DNA of 18,833 nucleotides, taken from the NCBI GenBank assembly GCA_050115915.1, contig JASFPP010000062.1, forward strand, positions 1-18,833, given 5' to 3'. Positions 8,017 through 14,252 of the stretch are shown here, one piece after another (position 1 is the stretch's first letter; every line of letters starts with the position of its first letter). The position numbers and the translations under genes were made by a program. The DNA is from WTAW01 sp050115915. GTDB taxonomy: Bacteria > Acidobacteriota > Aminicenantia > Aminicenantales > Aminicenantaceae. The notes under the pieces are model-generated. The model was not told the DNA's origin and ran no database searches. It saw only the letters and a list, made by a program, of their open reading frames with translations.

Positions 8017-8022
8017 AAGGAG
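8017..8022 (+). promoter_or_regulatory. Ribosome binding site deciding the Ntn amidase start
   Basis: AAGGAG lies six bases before the ATG at 8029. The frame is also open from a GTG at 8002, but that start has no such site and would place nine charged residues before the signal peptide. Confidence 0.65.
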
Positions 8023-8028
8023 TATCCG

Positions 8029-9123
8029 ATGAAAAAAGTCGCAGCCCACATTCTGATCCTTCTCGTCTTCATATCATTGATTCTTACCGGTCCGGCACTC
8101 GAAGCCTGTTCGACCTTTGTCCTGAAGAGCGGGACACATCTTGTTTTTGGGCGGAACTATGACTGGGCCATCGGCCATGGACTGGTGATCGTCAACCAAA
8201 GAAATCTGATCAAAAAATCTCCCCCTCTTGCCGACCCTTCGGCAAAGCCCATCGAGTGGGTTTCCAAATACGGAAGCATCACCTTCAATCAATACGGAAA
8301 AGAATTTCCCATGGGGGGGATGAATGAGGCCGGTCTGGTCGTCGAAGTGATGTGGCTCGAGGGAACTGTATATCCCTCTCCGGATGGGCGTCCGGAATTT
8401 AGCGAACTGCAATGGGTGCAGTACCAACTGGATACGGCATCCAGTGTCAAAGAAGTGATTGCAAGCGATGCCTCTCTCCGGATCTCGGCAAACAGCGTTC
8501 CCATCCATTTTTTGGTCTCTGATAAAACCGGCGAGGCCGTGACGGTCGAGTTTTTAGAAGGCAAGATGGTCTATCATACAGGTGAAACACTGCCAGTCAA
8601 AGCACTGACAAACAGCACGTATAAGGATTCCATAGCGTATTTAAAAAACCATAAAGGGTTCGGCGGAGAAAGGGCAATCGGCTTTTCCGGAAACTCCCTG
8701 GACCGTTTTGCGAGGGCAGCAAACATGCTAGCTCAGTATGACCCTTCCAAAGACAAAATGATTGTCGACTATGCCTTTTCAATTTTAGACAGCGTCGATA
8801 ATCCAGAGTGGACTCAATGGAGTATTGTCTATGACGTGACAAACAGGGTTGTCTATTATAAGACCAAAGATGCTCCCCAGCTTAAGAGGTTTTCCTTCGA
8901 TGATTTCGATTTTGAGTGCAAGTCCTCATCCAAGGTCATCGATATGCAGACGGATAAAACGGGGGATATTGGTGGGTATTTTATAGATTACAGCACCGAG
9001 ATCAACAGGGAATTGATCGACCGATCTTTCAAGGACACAGAATTTCTTCAGAATACCCCGGAAGAAGTGATGGATCAGCGGGCGCATTATCCCGATTCCA
9101 TTTATTGTAGGGACAAAAAGTAA
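8029..9123 (+). CDS. Exported linear-amide C-N hydrolase, choloylglycine hydrolase family (Ntn)
   Basis: The protein is 364 aa. Residues 1-26 are a signal peptide ending Ala-Leu-Glu-Ala, directly followed by Cys27-Ser-Thr-Phe, the expected N-terminal nucleophile. The other family active-site positions are visible: Gly-Arg42-Asn-Tyr-Asp45-Trp, Gly-Met-Asn99-Glu-Ala-Gly-Leu, Leu-Thr-Asn195-Ser-Thr-Tyr, and Asp-Arg226-Phe-Ala-Arg. These correspond to the Cys/Arg/Asp/Asn/Asn/Arg set of bile-salt hydrolases and penicillin V acylases. Signal peptidase cleavage would itself free the catalytic cysteine. Likely substrates are N-acyl amino acids, acyl-homoserine lactones or similar amides in the periplasm; the exact one cannot be read. 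The isochorismatase-like gene follows 16 bases downstream, so the two are probably co-transcribed. Confidence 0.9.
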   Translation: MKKVAAHILILLVFISLILTGPALEACSTFVLKSGTHLVFGRNYDWAIGHGLVIVNQRNLIKKSPPLADPSAKPIEWVSKYGSITFNQYGKEFPMGGMNEAGLVVEVMWLEGTVYPSPDGRPEFSELQWVQYQLDTASSVKEVIASDASLRISANSVPIHFLVSDKTGEAVTVEFLEGKMVYHTGETLPVKALTNSTYKDSIAYLKNHKGFGGERAIGFSGNSLDRFARAANMLAQYDPSKDKMIVDYAFSILDSVDNPEWTQWSIVYDVTNRVVYYKTKDAPQLKRFSFDDFDFECKSSSKVIDMQTDKTGDIGGYFIDYSTEINRELIDRSFKDTEFLQNTPEEVMDQRAHYPDSIYCRDKK

Positions 9124-9139
9124 CACTCAAGGAGGAACA

Positions 9140-9748
9140 ATGAAAAAAAGGCAAGTGATGTTAACCGTTTTTGGAATTGCTGTCTTGGCATCAGCGGTTT
9201 GGGCGGGCAGTACAACATGCGAAGAAAAGAAGCCGGCACAAAAAATGAAGCCGGCGCTGCTGGTTATCGACATCCAGAACGCCTTTCTCCCCTATATGTC
9301 CGAAGAGGATAAGGGCATCGGAATGTATATGATCAATGCCGCCATCGAGCTCTTCCGGGAGAACGGATTTCCTGTGATTCGTGTTTATCACACAGATCCA
9401 AAAGAGGGTCCGCCTCCCGGCACAGAGGCCTTCGAGTTCCCGGAAACGGTGAAGATCAAATCCGACGACCCGAAGATCATCAAGAACTATCCCAACGCTT
9501 TCAAGAAGACCGAGCTTGAAACATGGCTACGGGAGAAGGAGCACAACACTGTTTTCCTCTGTGGATTAAGCGCTGTGGGTTGTGTTATGGCGACATACTG
9601 GAGTGCCTATGACCTTGATTTTAATGTCTTCATGATCAAGGATGCTCTTATAAGCCACAACTCGACCTACACAGACTTCGTGGAAGACATCTGCGAAACA
9701 GTGACATTCACAGCGTTAAAATTATTGCTGGAAAGCGCACAGAAGTAG
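9140..9748 (+). CDS. Exported isochorismatase-family cysteine hydrolase
   Basis: The protein is 202 aa, with a signal peptide in residues 1-22 (basic start, hydrophobic core, Val-Trp-Ala before Gly). The Rossmann-like core follows: Val-Ile-Asp44-Ile-Gln-Asn-Ala-Phe, Lys115 in Ile-Ile-Lys-Asn-Tyr-Pro-Asn-Ala-Phe, and Cys-Gly-Leu-Ser-Ala-Val-Gly-Cys148-Val. Asp/Lys/Cys is the catalytic triad of nicotinamidases, N-carbamoylsarcosine amidases and relatives, which hydrolyse amides through a thioester; true isochorismatases lack the Cys. Length is normal for the family. The start is fixed by AGGAGG four to five bases upstream. An exported member is less common than cytosolic ones and, beside the exported Ntn amidase, suggests the two act in turn on extracellular amide compounds. 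That is inference from position. Confidence 0.87.
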   Translation: MKKRQVMLTVFGIAVLASAVWAGSTTCEEKKPAQKMKPALLVIDIQNAFLPYMSEEDKGIGMYMINAAIELFRENGFPVIRVYHTDPKEGPPPGTEAFEFPETVKIKSDDPKIIKNYPNAFKKTELETWLREKEHNTVFLCGLSAVGCVMATYWSAYDLDFNVFMIKDALISHNSTYTDFVEDICETVTFTALKLLLESAQK

Positions 9749-9863
9749 AATCATTCCTGTATGTACTGATCTAAGCTGAGCATAACTCACTCAAGATAAA
9801 TCAGATCAACGAGCTGAATTTTAAACAATCTAAAAGAGTCTTGTCTCGCTCTCACCCCAGCGC

Positions 9864-9896
9864 ACCAGGAAAACTTCAAAAAATAAATATCCTGGT
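9864..9896. promoter_or_regulatory. Inverted repeat in intergenic region 9749-9976
   Basis: ACCAGGA (9864-9870) and TCCTGGT (9890-9896) are inverted arms with a 19-base AT-rich spacer, 12 bases upstream of the -35 box of the repeat-tail operon. It could be an operator, or a weak terminator remnant for the genes upstream. No other clear element was seen in this spacer apart from the promoter. Confidence 0.3.
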
Positions 9897-9907
9897 CGTT
9901 ATATGAA

Positions 9908-9936
9908 TTGACCTCGATAATTTCCTGTGTTAAAAG
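9908..9936 (+). promoter_or_regulatory. Candidate sigma-70-type promoter for the repeat-tail/radical SAM operon
   Basis: TTGACC (9908-9913) and TAAAAG (9931-9936) with a 17-base spacer. The -35 is a five-of-six match and the -10 a four-of-six match. The start would fall near 9943, about 34 bases before the ATG at 9977, which has GGGAGA (9964-9969) as ribosome site. Confidence 0.4.
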
Positions 9937-9976
9937 GATGGAAACCATATAAAATTCACATCCGGGAGATATCGTA

Positions 9977-11659
9977 ATGACCCAAAGGATAATTGTATGG
10001 ATTGGAATTCTCACCATTCTGATAATGGCATCATTCGCTGTCGCCGGAGAGGGAAAGCTGCAGTTTGTCGAAACCGAAGTGATCTTGTTACCCGACGGGA
10101 AAGCCTCCGTCGAATATGTCGTAAGGTATATTGTTTTATCCGGCGAATTCCATGGATTTTACTTCGGCGGATTCGACCGTTTAACTCCGCATTTTGACCG
10201 AAAAAATGCATCGGCCATCGACAGCGTGGGCAATACCTATGGATTAGACATTAAAAAAGTGAACGCAACACTCTACGATATCGTACTCGAAAACGGAAAG
10301 GGCGTTTCATCAGGCCATGTCACCTATCGGTTCCGTTTCGCCACGGACATGTTCCAAACCGGTTATTTGGCCTTAACGACCACAACGGAAGGACGAGAGC
10401 TTATCGTTTTAAACTGGGCTCCGACACAGTGGGACCAATCCCTAGAACATTACACGGTCAAAGTGATCTATCCTGTTGAGTACACGTCCCCCTACACCGA
10501 CCGCAGGTCTATTGAATCCGAACTGTTGGCCAAAGGTTTTGCCACGGAAAAGTGGATGAATAAGGACTATAAGATCGATTATCGCCTCCACGAAGTCGGG
10601 GGAAAACAGCACGTTGAAGTTCTGCTCCATAAAGACCGTGCTCCTGACAAGTTCCACTTCCGCATCCAGCAGTATATCGGGGCTGAGGTTTTCCCAGAGT
10701 TAAAAGGCGACGCTGCATCCCCTCCCGGTTCTGCTATCCCAGAAAGAAGCCCACCGCTGCCGGACCAGGGAATCCTTAAAAAAATCCAGAGGAATCCGTC
10801 ACGATGGATTCTGGGAGCCGGACTGCTGGTCATGCTTCTTTCCAGCATCTTTGGCATGTCGAGAAAACACAGGTCGATGGTCCGTGCACAGTCGGGTTTG
10901 GACGCGATCCAATGGCTGAGGGAGGACTGGGAGCCTCCCAAAATCGAACTGGCCTCCTTCAGGAAACCGGGGAAAATCGCCAAAGACCTAGATCCCATAG
11001 AAGCGGGTGTGTTTATCGGCGTACCCTACAAACAGGTCTTTTCCACTATCCTCTCCCAGCTGGTGAAGCGGAACTGTCTTGAAGTCCTCTCGCGGGATCC
11101 GCTTGTTGTCGAAGCTGTAAAGCCCCTCCCGGTACCCTACAGCGACCTGGGACAGTATGAGCTCAAGATGTACCAGGCGGCCAAGGATGACGGCACATTC
11201 AGTGAAGAAGAGCTGAACGGCCTCCTGAAGGAGATCGTGTACAACATTCAACAAAAAGCGTGGGATTGTGATATCGAGGCGACAAAGGAATACTTCCATG
11301 ATGAGATCGCCAAAGCCTTCGGGGAAGTGTCGGAAGAATCCCTCAGCAAGGAGGACAGGAAGCGCCGCCAAGACAATCCTGAGGACAGCTGGTGGTATTG
11401 GTACCACTACCGTCACAGAATGCACCGCCACTATGATCCGCACAGATACGACCACGATTATGAAGCTTCGCTTCCAGTCGATCCCGATGTCGTGGACTTC
11501 CAAGAATTTCTTGGTTCTGCGATCGATGGCATCGAAGCCTGTCATGCGGCCTGTCATGATGCCTGCCACAGCGCCTGCCACTCTGCGTGTCATTCCGCCT
11601 GTCATTCCGCCTGTCACTCTGCGTGTCATTCCGCCTGCGTGAGCGGAGGGGGTCACTGA
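9977..11659 (+). CDS. DUF2207-like membrane protein with C-terminal Cys-His tetrapeptide-repeat tail (putative radical SAM target)
   Basis: The protein is 560 aa. It has a signal peptide at 1-23 and a beta-rich extracytoplasmic domain at about 24-240, beginning like DUF2207 proteins (Val-Ile-Leu-Leu-Pro-Asp-Gly-Lys-Ala-Ser-Val). A Pro-rich linker is followed by one membrane helix at about 276-294 with Ser-Arg-Lys-His-Arg behind it, so the C-terminal side should be cytoplasmic. Residues 338-372 (Leu-Asp-Pro-Ile-Glu-Ala-Gly to Leu-Glu-Val-Leu) match the helical region that follows the helix in DUF2207 proteins. Residues 471-496 are crowded with Trp, Tyr, His, Arg and Asp. Residues 520-555 are nine units of x-Ala-Cys-His (x = Glu, Ala, Asp, then Ser; the last ends in Val), then Ser-Gly-Gly-Gly-His. 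Relatives usually end in Gly-rich low complexity. The next gene begins on the last base of this stop. Function unknown; modification of the tail is inferred. Confidence 0.8.
   Translation: MTQRIIVWIGILTILIMASFAVAGEGKLQFVETEVILLPDGKASVEYVVRYIVLSGEFHGFYFGGFDRLTPHFDRKNASAIDSVGNTYGLDIKKVNATLYDIVLENGKGVSSGHVTYRFRFATDMFQTGYLALTTTTEGRELIVLNWAPTQWDQSLEHYTVKVIYPVEYTSPYTDRRSIESELLAKGFATEKWMNKDYKIDYRLHEVGGKQHVEVLLHKDRAPDKFHFRIQQYIGAEVFPELKGDAASPPGSAIPERSPPLPDQGILKKIQRNPSRWILGAGLLVMLLSSIFGMSRKHRSMVRAQSGLDAIQWLREDWEPPKIELASFRKPGKIAKDLDPIEAGVFIGVPYKQVFSTILSQLVKRNCLEVLSRDPLVVEAVKPLPVPYSDLGQYELKMYQAAKDDGTFSEEELNGLLKEIVYNIQQKAWDCDIEATKEYFHDEIAKAFGEVSEESLSKEDRKRRQDNPEDSWWYWYHYRHRMHRHYDPHRYDHDYEASLPVDPDVVDFQEFLGSAIDGIEACHAACHDACHSACHSACHSACHSACHSACHSACVSGGGH
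11534..11641 (+). repeat. Nine tandem 12-bp coding units (x-Ala-Cys-His)
   Basis: The units run without interruption: Glu-, Ala- and Asp-Ala-Cys-His, five Ser-Ala-Cys-His, then Ser-Ala-Cys-Val. Codons vary between units (TGT/TGC, CAT/CAC, GCC/GCG, AGC/TCT/TCC), so the protein pattern is kept although the DNA has drifted. A longer near-identical block, TCTGCGTGTCATTCCGCC, occurs twice, which points to some recent duplication. Confidence 0.9.
11645..11652 (+). promoter_or_regulatory. Ribosome binding site for the radical SAM gene, inside the Gly tail of the upstream gene
   Basis: GGAGGGGG lies six bases before the ATG at 11659. The same bases encode the Gly-Gly-Gly that closes the Cys-His tail. 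This decides the start over the in-frame ATG at 11587, which would lie inside the repeat region. Confidence 0.7.
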
Positions 11660-13023
11660 TGCCCTCAACATCCTTTCATCTGAACTGGATCGATCCATTC
11701 GTCGAGAGGATACGCCCATATGTCCATGTGCGGTTGACCGATCATGTCCTTATCCGCCTTCCAAACCAGGCATTTAAATTGAACAGAACGGGAGCACAGG
11801 TGCTGCACCACATCCTCCAGGGCGGTTCGATCCGGGATATCCTTAAAGCAAGATCTCACGATGAAAAACTTCAGGAACAACTCCATTCATTTTTCAGCGA
11901 TCTTTCGCGAACACTCAATTCTTCCATTTGCGATGCTTATCATTCGCCCAGTTTAGAGCGATCAACATTCGACCTCGGATATATTGAACTTCCGATCTTG
12001 TCTGAAGTCGCCCTTACGGGACGCTGCAATATCAAGTGCCGCTTCTGTTATGCATCCTGCACGTGCACATCCGAATCGGATGATGATTCGGGTTTGGAAG
12101 AGTTAACAACAGAGGAAGTCAAGCGGGTGCTTCAAATTATTCGTCAAGACGCAGAAGTGCCCAGTGTATCCTTCACGGGAGGAGAACCGGTGCTGCGGGA
12201 CGATCTCACAGAGCTCATCGCCTATGCATCGGATTCACTCAAGATGCGCGTAAACCTCATCACCAACGGAACCTTGATCTCTCGGAATATGGCTGAAAAT
12301 TTTAAATCTGCAGGATTGGCATCCGCCCAGGTCAGCATAGAATCTCCTGATCCTGATGTCCATGACAGTATCGTTGGTGTTAAAAACGCCTTCAATGCGT
12401 CTCTTAAGGGGCTGTATGCTTTGAAAGCGGCCGGGATATCCGTCCATCCCCATGCCACACTCTGCCGGTTAAATATCCATACATTGTATGAGATGTCTCG
12501 ATTTACGAAGTCTTTGGGGATCGACCGGTTTTCCCTAAACATGATCATTCCTGCTGGACGGGGAATAGATCAAGAACTGGCTGTGAAATATACGGAAATT
12601 AAAGAAATTGTACGGACAATAAAAGCGGAGGCAGAGTCTGAAGGCATACGCTTCATGTGGTACTCACCGACACCGATGTGTCTGTTCAACCCGGTTTCCC
12701 ACCAATTGGGAAATAAAGGTTGTAGCGCCTGTGAAGGTTTACTCTCTGTGGATCCCTATGGGCGGCTTCTTCCCTGTTCCAGTTGGAAAGAACCCCTGGG
12801 AAATTTGCTCGAGCAAGGATTCAAATCTCTGTGGTTCGGCGAGCGAGGGAGTTTCCTAAGGGGAAAATGTGCAGCACACCCTGAATGCAGGAAATGCGAA
12901 CATTTTGCGGTTTGCCACGGGGCATGTCCCCTGTATTTCAAGATTCATGGATACAGCGAATTGGATGACGTGTTTGAAAAACGGAAAATAAGCGAACGTC
13001 AAAATCAGAGGAGTTTACAATGA
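11659..13023 (+). CDS. PqqD-fused radical SAM/SPASM peptide maturase
   Basis: The protein is 454 aa. Residues about 20-90 resemble PqqD-type recognition domains (Val-Arg-Leu-Thr-Asp-His-Val-Leu-Ile-Arg-Leu-Pro, then Leu-Asn-Arg-Thr-Gly-Ala-Gln-Val-Leu). The radical SAM core has Cys123-x3-Cys127-x2-Cys130 for the SAM-binding 4Fe-4S cluster, Gly-Gly-Glu-Pro at 174-177, and Ile-Thr-Asn-Gly-Thr at 201-205. The C-terminal SPASM region has Cys358-x9-Gly-x4-Cys373 and Cys410-x2-Cys413-x5-Cys419-x3-Cys423; the usual final Cys after this is missing, but Cys341, Cys355 and Cys404 are extra. Enzymes of this plan install thioether, C-C or epimer changes on ribosomal peptides. The ATG overlaps the stop of the repeat-tail gene (TGATG) and the stop overlaps the next start (ATGA), so the three are translationally coupled. 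The repeat tail is the obvious substrate candidate. It could instead be a GeoRSP-like or heme-pathway relative. Confidence 0.9.
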   Translation: MPSTSFHLNWIDPFVERIRPYVHVRLTDHVLIRLPNQAFKLNRTGAQVLHHILQGGSIRDILKARSHDEKLQEQLHSFFSDLSRTLNSSICDAYHSPSLERSTFDLGYIELPILSEVALTGRCNIKCRFCYASCTCTSESDDDSGLEELTTEEVKRVLQIIRQDAEVPSVSFTGGEPVLRDDLTELIAYASDSLKMRVNLITNGTLISRNMAENFKSAGLASAQVSIESPDPDVHDSIVGVKNAFNASLKGLYALKAAGISVHPHATLCRLNIHTLYEMSRFTKSLGIDRFSLNMIIPAGRGIDQELAVKYTEIKEIVRTIKAEAESEGIRFMWYSPTPMCLFNPVSHQLGNKGCSACEGLLSVDPYGRLLPCSSWKEPLGNLLEQGFKSLWFGERGSFLRGKCAAHPECRKCEHFAVCHGACPLYFKIHGYSELDDVFEKRKISERQNQRSLQ

Positions 13024-14003
13024 GATCGATTTGGCACTTATTGGGGTTTCCTCCTCCGGAGCAGCGGGACAGTGTGAGATTCTACCTGGCAAAAAGCCTT
13101 CCCTACAATGTGCGCATTACCCTGACTTTGACATTGTTGGTTGCGGGATTTGGCCTACAAATCTTCTTCATGAATCCCATTTACGGAATTCCATTCCTAA
13201 TAGCAGGTGTGGGACTCATTTTTGTCAAAGGATACGACAGTCGAGTCCGCATCAAAGGTTTCGATATCGATCCACAATGGAAAACCGTATCCATCGAAAA
13301 GATCCAGGAAATCGAACACATTCGAAAGGGGAGCAAGAAATGGGACCGCGATGCCTTGGATGCCTCCAATCCTCTCGGATGTTTCAGTCTTTTCTTTCTT
13401 TGCGGCGTAACATTCTTTGTCGCTATTTTCCTTGGAGGGTGGGCAGAAGACTGGAGCATTACTGTTATCTTGGTGATCGACACCGCCATAGTACTGGTTC
13501 CACTCTGGTTGTCTGGAATGAAATTTATTCTCAAACAGCCCAACCTTGCCATACGTGTCAAGATCATCCTCAAACTCCATAAGGTGTTCGATAGCCTCAA
13601 ACAGAAAGGCGAACAGTTCCGTCCGGCTTTAAAGCTTGCCAGAGGCAAGGAAGACAAAACAGTCCCGGTGGATGCAAGGTTCACCATAGCATTTCCAGAT
13701 GCACCTGCAGGATTCTACGGACTGCAGGCACAGATCAATCTCAACGTGGTTCAGGGATCGAGTTTTCCTTACTTTTACTGCGTCCTTGCAGCGAAGCCGG
13801 GATTCGGGATGTTCCCGTATAAAGAAAAAATCAAACTCGAAGATAAAATCATCTGTGAATACCAGGAAGACGCCAATGCGGAAGTGCTCGTGATCCGGCA
13901 AAGAACCACGAAAAAATCCGGGTATCGGACCAAAGATCGTATATGTGCAGAGATCCTGAGGATAGCGCTCGATGGCGCACGGACGATTTGTGAATCATTA
14001 TAA
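13020..14003 (+). CDS. Unknown four-helix membrane protein of the radical SAM operon
   Basis: The protein is 327 aa. The ATG overlaps the previous stop by four bases, with GAGGAG six bases upstream. Residues 1-30 are soluble and begin Leu-Gly-Phe-Pro-Pro-Pro-Glu-Gln. Hydrophobic segments lie at about 31-50, 54-70, 120-140 and 146-166, with a basic, Ile/Glu/Lys-rich loop between the second and third. Residues about 175-327 are soluble, probably cytoplasmic, and include Phe-Thr-Ile-Ala-Phe-Pro-Asp-Ala-Pro-Ala-Gly-Phe-Tyr-Gly-Leu-Gln and a C-terminal alpha/beta stretch. I do not recognise a family. There is no protease, ATPase or glycosyltransferase motif. Tight coupling to the maturase suggests that it works with, anchors or reads out the modified membrane protein. 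Confidence 0.75.
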   Translation: MRSIWHLLGFPPPEQRDSVRFYLAKSLPYNVRITLTLTLLVAGFGLQIFFMNPIYGIPFLIAGVGLIFVKGYDSRVRIKGFDIDPQWKTVSIEKIQEIEHIRKGSKKWDRDALDASNPLGCFSLFFLCGVTFFVAIFLGGWAEDWSITVILVIDTAIVLVPLWLSGMKFILKQPNLAIRVKIILKLHKVFDSLKQKGEQFRPALKLARGKEDKTVPVDARFTIAFPDAPAGFYGLQAQINLNVVQGSSFPYFYCVLAAKPGFGMFPYKEKIKLEDKIICEYQEDANAEVLVIRQRTTKKSGYRTKDRICAEILRIALDGARTICESL

Positions 14004-14053
14004 TCGAGTCAATAAATTTTGCTGATTGAAGTTGTCTGATTTTTCATTTGAAG

Positions 14054-14067
14054 TGAAAAGCTTTTCA
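14054..14067. promoter_or_regulatory. Perfect palindrome upstream of the carboxypeptidase genes
   Basis: TGAAAAGCTTTTCA is a 14-bp palindrome without a loop, in the 249-bp gap between the membrane protein gene and the first M14 gene. Lack of a loop and of a T-run makes it more like an operator than a terminator. No convincing promoter was seen in the rest of this gap. Confidence 0.3.
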
Positions 14068-14237
14068 GTGAGACTCTCTTTATTTCTATGTCGATTTGAG
14101 ATAAAGTGTTGTCTTTCGCGGATTATGGATGGAGCTAACGGCAGGTTTTCTGGATGGAGTTCCGGAGAATTCTATATAGATATCCAGTAGGATCGCAGGA
14201 TGTTCAAACGAATCAGGGCTTCTTTATTGCTACGACA

Positions 14238-14244
14238 AAGGAGG
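14238..14244 (+). promoter_or_regulatory. Ribosome binding site deciding the first M14 start
   Basis: AAGGAGG lies eight bases before the ATG at 14253. The frame is also open from an ATG at 14154, but that would put 33 polar residues before the signal peptide. Confidence 0.65.
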
Positions 14245-14252
14245 GCCAATCG

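Noticed and set aside
11534..11641. Multiheme cytochrome c tail
   Set aside because: The heme motif is CxxCH; here the spacing is CxxxCH in overlapping units, which only matches a rare variant. The tail is predicted cytoplasmic and the neighbour is a radical SAM enzyme, not a heme lyase. Metal storage in a metallothionein-like manner remains an alternative.
11587..11658. Longer start for the radical SAM gene within the repeat region
   Set aside because: It would add 24 Arg/Ser/Leu-rich residues read from the repeat in another frame, with no ribosome site; the ATG at 11659 has one.
10988..11719. Long minus-strand open frame opposite the repeat-tail gene
   Set aside because: It is a shadow created by the regular repeat and the coding strand; the protein is Val/Ile/Arg low complexity with no domain.
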